Positions 1 through 4,867 of a stretch of 7,106 nucleotides of DNA are shown here, in pieces; position 1 is the stretch's first letter, and each line of letters opens with the position of its first letter. Origin of the DNA: an uncultured Bacilli bacterium (lineage in GTDB: Bacteria; Bacillota_I; Bacilli_A; RF39; UBA660); the NCBI GenBank assembly GCA_947584105.1, contig CANPWK010000055.1, positions 1 through 7,106 of the forward strand, in the 5' to 3' direction. The notes beneath the pieces were generated by a model. That model did no database searches. It saw only the letters and a program-made list of their open reading frames with translations, and had not been told where the DNA came from. Made by a program: the position numbers and the translations under genes.

Positions 1-77
1 CGGTGCGTTCACTTTTTTTTACATCTCTTTATTTCCTTATTTCATCAAATTTTGATTAACAAAGGAATTTATTCATA

Positions 78-530
78 TTAATCAAATTGTACTTTTTCAT
101 ACTTATATTTACTATATTTATTAATATCATTCGTAACAATTCTAATTTTACTTATTTTAAGGCCTTCATATTCAACACTCAAAGCTTCTTTATTGAAGGC
201 ATTAGAAGTATATTTATTTTTATATAAATTTTCTAAATTAGATATATTATTATCAAAACTTAACATTTTATCAAATATGTACCAATTACTAATAATTAAT
301 GGTGAATATTTTTCGTTAATCATTGGTAATACTTGATCGATATCATCTTGAAATTCATCTAAATTTTTTGTATTTATTGATGCATTACTAACATCTACAA
401 TATATGTATCATAACCAAAAGATTCTTCTTTAAAAACTAAAGCAGTATTATCCTTTTTTTGTGTAAATAAAATTATAATGATAAATATTAAAAAAATGAA
501 TAAGATAATTTTATTAAGTTTAATACTCAT
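78..530 (-). CDS. Hypothetical membrane-anchored protein, 150 aa
   Basis: I do not recognise this family. The protein starts with a short basic stretch (KLNK) followed by a strongly hydrophobic helix at about residues 8-23, rich in Ile, Leu and Phe. There is no Cys at a lipobox position, so it looks like a signal anchor with the remaining ~125 residues outside the membrane. That part is polar, rich in Asn, Lys, Asp and Tyr, has no Cys and shows no catalytic motif I can name. An in-frame GTG lies nine bases upstream (537-539), but it falls inside GGTGATT, which is a good Shine-Dalgarno for the ATG at 530. I therefore start the protein at MSIKLNK. It lies 28 bases after the FeoB-associated small gene on the same strand with no clear terminator between them, so it is probably the last gene of the feo transcript. 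A link to iron is only by position. Confidence 0.72.
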   Translation of the reverse strand: MSIKLNKIILFIFLIFIIIILFTQKKDNTALVFKEESFGYDTYIVDVSNASINTKNLDEFQDDIDQVLPMINEKYSPLIISNWYIFDKMLSFDNNISNLENLYKNKYTSNAFNKEALSVEYEGLKISKIRIVTNDINKYSKYKYEKVQFD

Positions 531-534
531 AATA

Positions 535-540
535 ATCACC
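535..540 (-). promoter_or_regulatory. Ribosome binding site deciding the start of the 150-aa protein
   Basis: GGTGAT lies four bases before the ATG at 528-530. Because the upstream GTG candidate is part of this motif, the ATG is the better start. Confidence 0.6.
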
Positions 541-558
541 AGTATTATTATTATCTAG

Positions 559-660
559 TTATTTTTTTTTAAACTTACATTTATTACATTTATTGCATTT
601 TAAATTTTTTAAACATTTAATTATAATAATTATGATAATTAAAATGATTAAGAAATCCAT
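559..660 (-). CDS. FeoB-associated Cys-rich membrane protein, 33 aa
   Basis: A small gene overlaps the last 13 bases of feoB in another frame. It encodes an N-terminal MDF, a hydrophobic helix that is almost pure Ile/Leu at residues 4-14, Cys16, then a basic tail with three evenly spaced cysteines (KCNKCNKCK; Cys22, Cys25, Cys28) and a Lys-rich end. One membrane helix followed by a short Cys-rich tail, placed directly after feoB, is the hallmark of the FeoB-associated Cys-rich membrane protein family common in Gram-positive Feo operons. Those proteins are thought to assist Fe(II) transport at the inner face of the membrane, perhaps by binding metal; their exact job is not settled. The start is well supported: GGGTGAT lies three bases upstream, inside the feoB coding sequence, so translation is probably coupled to feoB. 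It is shorter than most homologues (about 40-60 residues). A chance ORF is possible but unlikely given the SD, position and CxxCxxC pattern. Confidence 0.8.
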   Translation of the reverse strand: MDFLIILIIIIIIIKCLKNLKCNKCNKCKFKKK

Positions 661-2375
661 AACATCACCCGAAATATTAAAATAGAAAATAAATAGGCAA
701 CTAATAATTCAATAAAAATTGTATAAAATAAATATTTTACACCATATTCGTTTTTAATAGCTACTAATGTATTAATACAGGGAATAGAAAATAAATTAAA
801 ACAAATAAAACTATAACAATTAATAGTATTAATACTTTGTAAATTTAAAATTTGCATAGTAGAAATTACTTGTTCTTTAGCTAAGATACCTGATAATATA
901 GCTAAAGATGATTCTATACTTTTGCATCCTAAAAATGGATAAGTCAAATATGATATTTTTCTACCTATTAAATATAAAATACTTTTATTAAGTTGAACCC
1001 CATAATTTAAATTAAGATCAAAAGACATTAAAAACCAGTTAATAATAGAAAATAATAAAATGATACTACATATTCTTTTGATAAATGATTTAGTTTTGTC
1101 ATATGTATTTACTAAAGCTATTTTTAAATTGGGAAATTTTAAAGGTGGTATTTCCAAAATATAAGAATCGGCTTTATTCTTAAAAAACATACTTAAAAAT
1201 ATAATAATAACTATAGCTAAAATATAAAATGATAAAAATATAATAAAGGAATTATTATAATATAATGATATAAACATAATTATTATTGGTACCTTTGCGC
1301 TACAAGGTATAAAAGGTATAAAAAGGCCTGTTTTTTTTCTTTCATTATCATTTTTTATAGTTCTAGTCGAAAGAATAGCTAATGCACTACAACTAGTTCC
1401 TAATAACAAAGAAACAAAGCTTTTTCCCGATAAACCAATTTTTCTTAAATATTTATCAAAAATTAAGGCCATTCGGGCAATATAACCAATATCTTCTAAT
1501 AAAGAAAATATAAACATAATAACTATTACTTGAGGTAAAAACAATAAAACACTACTCATTCCATTGATTATTCCATCAATTATTAAACTTTTTAATATAA
1601 TGGAGATATGAAGATTGGATAATAAATTTGAAATTTTAAAAATTATGGTATTATTAATATTATTTATAAAATCAATTATATTATTACCAACTAAATGGAT
1701 TGCTATATAGTATATTAGTATTAATATTATAATACTAATTGGGGTTGATAAATATTTATTTAATAAAATATTATCTATCAAAGTATTAAACTTATTTATT
1801 TTATTTTTTATAATAACTTTTTCAGTGATATTATCTATTAATTTATAAGTATTAATAATATCATTATCTTCTGGTTTTAAATTTAAAACTTTATTATCTT
1901 TTTTTAAATTACTTTCTTTTTTATTCAAAATTAATTTAGATAATTTATCTATATTTTTATTTTCAATTGTAGAAATTTTTATAACAGGAATTTTTAATAA
2001 TTGTTCTAGGATTACATCGTTAACTTTTATTGGATTCTTTTTATCATCTTTATTCAAAACCAAAATCATATCTATATTTAATTTTTTTAATCGACTAGTT
2101 AAATACAAACTTCTATTTAAACAATTTATATCTATAACATTAATGATTAAATCAATATGATTATTTTTTATAAAATTAACTGTTATTTCTTCTTCCTTAG
2201 TATAAGGAAATAAAGAATATAAACCAGGGAGATCAATTATCTTTTTATCTTTAAACTTTCCTATTTTACTTTCTACTGTAACACCCGGAAAATTACCTAC
2301 TTTTTCTTTTGAATGGGTTAATATATTAAATAAACTACTTTTACCACAATTAGGATTTCCAACAAGTGCAATCAT
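648..2375 (-). CDS. feoB: Ferrous iron transport protein B (FeoB), compact form, 575 aa
   Basis: FeoB is the membrane Fe(II) permease with a cytoplasmic G domain. From the ATG at 2375, the G domain shows G1 GNPNCGKS (6-13), G2 Thr33 in GVTVE, G3 DLPG (48-51), followed by LYSL, and G4 NKDD (108-111), with ISTIEN (134-139) near G5. A helical linker runs to about 205. The membrane part follows, with the gate signatures GYIARMALIFDK (297-308), the STRT segment (336-339), FIPCSAKVP (355-363), the GILAKEQVIST segment (496-506) and PCINTLVAIKNEYG (532-545). It reaches the normal C-terminus, so it is complete, but 575 residues is short against the usual 650-800. In the first gate the usual GxxCxVPA reads GTSCSALA, losing the conserved Pro. 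An ATG at 2387 is also in frame, but GGGTGG lies just before the ATG at 2375, which overlaps the feoA stop as ATGA, so coupling with feoA is likely. Confidence 0.95.
   Translation of the reverse strand: MIALVGNPNCGKSSLFNILTHSKEKVGNFPGVTVESKIGKFKDKKIIDLPGLYSLFPYTKEEEITVNFIKNNHIDLIINVIDINCLNRSLYLTSRLKKLNIDMILVLNKDDKKNPIKVNDVILEQLLKIPVIKISTIENKNIDKLSKLILNKKESNLKKDNKVLNLKPEDNDIINTYKLIDNITEKVIIKNKINKFNTLIDNILLNKYLSTPISIIILILIYYIAIHLVGNNIIDFINNINNTIIFKISNLLSNLHISIILKSLIIDGIINGMSSVLLFLPQVIVIMFIFSLLEDIGYIARMALIFDKYLRKIGLSGKSFVSLLLGTSCSALAILSTRTIKNDNERKKTGLFIPFIPCSAKVPIIIMFISLYYNNSFIIFLSFYILAIVIIIFLSMFFKNKADSYILEIPPLKFPNLKIALVNTYDKTKSFIKRICSIILLFSIINWFLMSFDLNLNYGVQLNKSILYLIGRKISYLTYPFLGCKSIESSLAILSGILAKEQVISTMQILNLQSINTINCYSFICFNLFSIPCINTLVAIKNEYGVKYLFYTIFIELLVAYLFSILIFRVMLWIS
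664..670 (-). promoter_or_regulatory. Ribosome binding site of the FeoB-associated gene, inside feoB
   Basis: GGGTGAT, three bases before the ATG at 658-660, is embedded in the codons for the last residues of FeoB (RVM). It is one of the better SD matches in the window and is the main support for this small gene. Confidence 0.6.
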
Positions 2376-2596
2376 AAATCCACCCATATATTTTCTAATA
2401 TATCTTTAGAAAGTGATATATCATAATTACGTAAATTAATAGTGATGATATTTTTATTTTTAGAATATCTTACAATCTTAATTAAAGTACCTTTTAAAAA
2501 ACCCATTTCCATTAAATGAATTCTTAATTTATCATTTGGAATATCGATTTTCTTAATATAAGCTAAACTATTCCTTTTAAGTTCAGTTAATTTCAT
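2372..2596 (-). CDS. feoA: Ferrous iron transport protein A (FeoA), 74 aa
   Basis: FeoA is a small cytoplasmic SH3-like protein that works with FeoB in Fe(II) uptake. The sequence has the family layout: an N-terminal LTELKRNSLAYIKKI strand region, the signature helix and turn LRIHLMEMGFLKGTLIKIV (residues 24-42), then the paired strands IITINLRNYDISLSKDILENIWV. The length of 74 matches the usual 70-80. Its TGA stop overlaps the feoB ATG by four bases (ATGA), so the two are one operon. Unusually, no Shine-Dalgarno precedes the ATG: the bases before it are a run of seven T following an AT-only inverted repeat. No alternative in-frame start would preserve the fold. Its promoter is not obvious; it may lie inside the end of spoIVA. 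Confidence 0.93.
   Translation of the reverse strand: MKLTELKRNSLAYIKKIDIPNDKLRIHLMEMGFLKGTLIKIVRYSKNKNIITINLRNYDISLSKDILENIWVDL
2379..2384 (-). promoter_or_regulatory. Ribosome binding site deciding the feoB start
   Basis: The bases GGTGGA within ATGGGTGGATTTATG act as the SD for the ATG at 2375. The upstream in-frame ATG at 2387 overlaps this motif and has only a poor SD of its own. Confidence 0.55.
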
Positions 2597-2627
2597 AAAA
2601 AAATTATGAACTAATAATCATAATTTT
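2597..2627 (-). terminator. Inverted repeat with T-run: weak spoIVA terminator or feoA operator
   Basis: Perfect 10-bp arms AAAATTATGA and TCATAATTTT (2618-2627 and 2600-2609) flank an 8-base loop, and on the minus strand the stem runs into seven T (2603-2597). The first arm overlaps the spoIVA TAA stop. This is the layout of a Rho-independent terminator for spoIVA, but the stem has a single G-C pair per arm and would be weak. The same repeat sits directly before the feoA ATG, so an operator for an iron-responsive repressor is a real alternative; it is only a partial match to a Fur box. Confidence 0.4.
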
Positions 2628-2919
2628 ATATAACAATAGCATACAGATTGCCAGATCCTTTATTTACTAATTTAGTTAAGGCTTGTTGGATTTTAAATCT
2701 AGCATTTTCTGGAGTTAATGATAGTTTAGCTTGAATACCTTCTTTTACAATTTCATCAATACTGCGTCCAAAAATTTCACTTTTCCATAAACTTGCTGGA
2801 TTATTATCACTATCACGCATCAAATAATCAATTAATTCTTTACTTTGAAGTTCAGAACCAATAATAGGTTCAAAAGTAGATTCAACATCAACCCTAATCA
2901 TATGTATAGTTTGTACCAA
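2626..2919 (-). CDS. spoIVA: SpoIVA C-terminal fragment, cut off by an inserted element
   Basis: This is the end of stage IV sporulation protein A, the mother-cell ATPase that polymerises on the forespore surface as the base of the spore coat. The match to SpoIVA is strong: IHMIRVDVEST, then PIIGSELQSKEL, SLWKSEIFGRS, IVKEGIQAKLSL, PENARFK and a C-terminal NKGSGNLYAIVI. From memory, B. subtilis SpoIVA is about 490 residues and this piece corresponds to its last ~95; the N-terminal ATPase part (Walker A) and the middle domain are absent. Recognisable homology begins at about IHM (2901-2909). The TTG at 2917-2919 gives the longest nominal start but is probably not a real start, because the frame stays open into the recombinase gene. 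The upstream sequence is not spoIVA but the 3' end of a serine recombinase, so the gene is interrupted by insertion rather than worn down by point mutation; no stop or frameshift breaks the fragment. Confidence 0.9.
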   Translation of the reverse strand: MVQTIHMIRVDVESTFEPIIGSELQSKELIDYLMRDSDNNPASLWKSEIFGRSIDEIVKEGIQAKLSLTPENARFKIQQALTKLVNKGSGNLYAIVI

Positions 2920-4558
2920 AAGGATGCTCTCTGTGTTTAAAATTAATACCGTAGCTATTACCGGTATTCAGTATTATTTTTAATTTAATATAATCATTAT
3001 CATCCATTTTATAAACTTCTATTCTTTCTAAAAACTCCCAAATTAAACTATCTATATCTGCGTTTTCATATTCTAATTTTTGTAAAGCTTTTTCTCTAAC
3101 TACTTCCAGATATTTATAATTATCTAATATATTTTTCTTTTTATTTTCTAATTCTAGGATCTCGTTTTCTAAGCAATGAATATTATCTAATATTTCATCA
3201 CTTTGTTTTTTAAAATCTGCCTCAGTAATTAAATTTTTTACAATTAAATCTAGTATTTTAGATTTACTTCTTTCTAGGTTGTCTATTTCATTCTGTTTTA
3301 TTTGTATTTCTTTAGAATAGTCACGATTATTTTCAATTTCTTTATATTCTTTGATTAAATCATCAACTATTGATACGTTAGATACATATTTTAAAATTGA
3401 TTTGCCGACGATTTCTTTTAATTCATTATCATAAAGTATGGGACCGTTACAACCAGCTGTATTGTATTTTAAGAAGTTACCACATCTCCAAGTGACTATT
3501 TTTTTCTTTTTTATGCCACTACTTGTGTTTACTTTTCTTCTATATGTAGTATTGTGTTCCATGCAAAGTATTTTACCACTAAAAGGATATCTATTTTGAT
3601 ATATTTGTTTATCATTGTTTGACTTAGAACTTCTTTTTTTGATAATCTCCTGAGCTTTATTCCATATGTGTTCCGATACAATTTGTGGAACACTTACACA
3701 ATCTTCATACAATTTCCAGTCTTGCTTATCTATATTAACTCGTTGCTTAGAATGATAGTCTATAACCCTGGTTTTATTACCACAATAATAGCCTTTATAT
3801 TTAGGATTAGTTAGTATATTTTTAATCGTACTTTGAGAAAATGGTTTACCATTTTTATTTAGTATACCATCACTCGCTAGTTTATTTCCTATACTTCTCA
3901 TACCTAAATGTTCATTAACGTATAAATCATATATTCTTCTTATTATTTTAGCTTCTTCTTCAACTATCACTAGTTTTTTATTATCATCTTTTTTTACAGT
4001 TTTATCTTTTTCATAACCCCAAATAAAGTCGTTGCCTAAAACGCTACCTTTTTCAATTTGCCTTTGAAAACCAAATTTAACTCTCTCACTTAACTTTCTA
4101 ACTTCTTCTTGAGCGATACTTGCCATAATAGTAAGTCTCAATTCTGAGTCTGATGCAAAAGTATTTATATGGTCATATTCAAATAATACACCAACACCAT
4201 ATTCTAATAATTTTCTAGTGTAAGAGATACTGTCTAAAGTATCTCTCGCAAATCTAGAAATTTCTTTAGTTATGATAAGATTGAACTTACCATTTTTAGC
4301 GTCCCTAATCATTTTCTTAAATGAATCTCTTTTTTTAGTTGAAGTTCCACTTATTCCCTCATCAACATAACCATCTACGAAAGTCCAGTTACTATTTTTT
4401 TTAATGTAATTTTCATAGTATATAACTTGATTTTCAAGGGAATTTAATTGCTCATATTTATCTGTTGATACTCTGGCATAATATGTTACTTTTAATGCCA
4501 AATCAAAGATAGATACTCCGTTTGCTAAAGCGTTTCTTATCTCAAATAGAGTAAGCAT
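2894..4558 (-). CDS. Large serine recombinase (site-specific integrase), 554 aa
   Basis: This enzyme cuts and rejoins att sites through a phosphoserine intermediate. The resolvase-type catalytic domain spans about 24-165: YYARVST with nucleophile Ser31 and Arg29, then DEGISGTS, the SRFARD motif (Arg102, Arg105), and EEVRKLSERVKFGFQ. The recombinase domain follows at about 178-310 (WGYEKD, the RRIYDLYV helix, IKNILTNPKYKGYYCG). A zinc ribbon uses Cys332, His335 (CMEH in place of the usual CxxC), Cys359 and Cys370. A long coiled coil covers about 398-480, as in phage and skin-type integrases that control direction through it. The ATG shares a base with the stop of the upstream small ORF (TAATG), with GGAG nine bases before, so the two are probably coupled. 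The last codons overlap the SpoIVA reading frame in another frame, so the C-terminal few residues are encoded by attachment or host sequence. It is intact and full length, the likely driver of insertion into spoIVA. Confidence 0.95.
   Translation of the reverse strand: MLTLFEIRNALANGVSIFDLALKVTYYARVSTDKYEQLNSLENQVIYYENYIKKNSNWTFVDGYVDEGISGTSTKKRDSFKKMIRDAKNGKFNLIITKEISRFARDTLDSISYTRKLLEYGVGVLFEYDHINTFASDSELRLTIMASIAQEEVRKLSERVKFGFQRQIEKGSVLGNDFIWGYEKDKTVKKDDNKKLVIVEEEAKIIRRIYDLYVNEHLGMRSIGNKLASDGILNKNGKPFSQSTIKNILTNPKYKGYYCGNKTRVIDYHSKQRVNIDKQDWKLYEDCVSVPQIVSEHIWNKAQEIIKKRSSKSNNDKQIYQNRYPFSGKILCMEHNTTYRRKVNTSSGIKKKKIVTWRCGNFLKYNTAGCNGPILYDNELKEIVGKSILKYVSNVSIVDDLIKEYKEIENNRDYSKEIQIKQNEIDNLERSKSKILDLIVKNLITEADFKKQSDEILDNIHCLENEILELENKKKNILDNYKYLEVVREKALQKLEYENADIDSLIWEFLERIEVYKMDDNDYIKLKIILNTGNSYGINFKHREHPFGTNYTYD
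2895..2930. other. Attachment-site junction (element end inside spoIVA)
   Basis: Spoken homology to SpoIVA stops, and recombinase-coding sequence begins, within these bases. On the minus strand the junction reads roughly CATCCTTTTGGTAC, then AAACTATACATATG. The crossover dinucleotide cannot be fixed without the other junction or an uninterrupted spoIVA. Large serine recombinases integrate at att sites and commonly lie right beside one, as here. I see no convincing dyad that would mark the exact core. Confidence 0.65.
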
Positions 4559-4737
4559 TAGTTACACATCTCCAACTCATCAGATAAAGTGTGAATTTTT
4601 TCTAATAGGTTATTTTCCATTATTTCATAGATCTCTTTTGTGATAACTTCATCTATATACAAATTTTTATTTATTATTAATTGGAACTTAAAATTACTTA
4701 TTTTTCCAATAATATTTTGTGGTGTATTCTTGTCCAT
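4558..4737 (-). CDS. Small SHOCT-like protein upstream of the recombinase, 59 aa
   Basis: A 59-codon ORF starts at an ATG preceded by a perfect AGGAGG seven bases upstream, the best ribosome binding site in the window. It begins MDKNTPQNIIGKISNFKFQL and continues with a segment reading NLYIDEVITKEIYEIMENNLL, then a charged helical end. The pattern of a short hydrophobic strand, a turn with I-D-x-V-I-T and an amphipathic helix ending in LL resembles SHOCT-type oligomerisation segments, and similar small genes often precede serine recombinases in Bacillota elements (from memory). Its stop shares one base with the recombinase ATG, so the two form a cassette. Its function is unknown. A helper of the recombinase, such as a directionality factor, is a hypothesis based only on position and size. 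Confidence 0.72.
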   Translation of the reverse strand: MDKNTPQNIIGKISNFKFQLIINKNLYIDEVITKEIYEIMENNLLEKIHTLSDELEMCN

Positions 4738-4744
4738 ATCTATT

Positions 4745-4750
4745 CCTCCT
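4745..4750 (-). promoter_or_regulatory. Consensus ribosome binding site of the 59-aa gene
   Basis: AGGAGG lies seven bases before the ATG at 4735-4737. Its strength sets the start of the small gene and likely drives translation of the coupled recombinase too. Confidence 0.75.
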
Positions 4751-4769
4751 GGTTAAGCTTATTCTCATG

Positions 4770-4798
4770 ACATTAAATCTATGAGTAAGTTTTTTCAA
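4770..4798 (-). promoter_or_regulatory. Possible promoter of the small gene-recombinase cassette
   Basis: Two overlapping readings are possible. TTGAAA (4793-4798), a 17-base spacer and TAATGT (4770-4775) give a vegetative-type promoter with a poor -10. Alternatively CATAGATT (4776-4783) fits the CATAnnnT -10 of mother-cell sigma factors E and K, but no clear matching -35 element is present. Either would start transcription just ahead of the ribosome site. In DNA this AT-rich both may be chance. Confidence 0.25.
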
Positions 4799-4839
4799 CA
4801 AAAATTTTTACTATAATACTAATATTTTTTTATCAATAT

Positions 4840-4861
4840 GAGAAAAAAGTTTCCTTTTCTC
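4840..4861 (-). repeat. Short inverted repeat after the primase gene
   Basis: Arms GAGAAAA and TTTTCTC (7 bp, loop of 8) lie just after the primase stop at 4868. It could be a weak transcription end, but no T-run follows the stem. Confidence 0.3.
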
Positions 4862-4867
4862 CCTTTG

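Noticed and set aside
1..11. GTG at 9-11 (minus strand) as the start of another gene leaving the left edge
   Set aside because: Only four codons are visible and the ribosome site is weak, so nothing can be supported.
44..56. Palindrome ATCAAATTTTGAT as a terminator of the feo operon
   Set aside because: The arms leave no room for a loop, the stem is all but A-T, and no T-run follows at the right distance.
537..539. GTG start for the 150-residue protein
   Set aside because: It lies within the GGTGAT motif that serves the ATG at 530.
2600..2627. Fur box upstream of feoA
   Set aside because: Only one half of the repeat resembles TGATAAT; the other half differs at most positions, so I list it only as an inverted repeat.
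2917..2919. TTG as the start of a free-standing 97-residue gene
   Set aside because: The frame is open well upstream of it and the homology begins in mid-protein at SpoIVA IHM; the fragment has no need of its own start.
4738..4867. Further small gene or RNA between the primase and the 59-residue gene
   Set aside because: I found no ORF with a ribosome site and no stable RNA fold beyond the short repeat noted.
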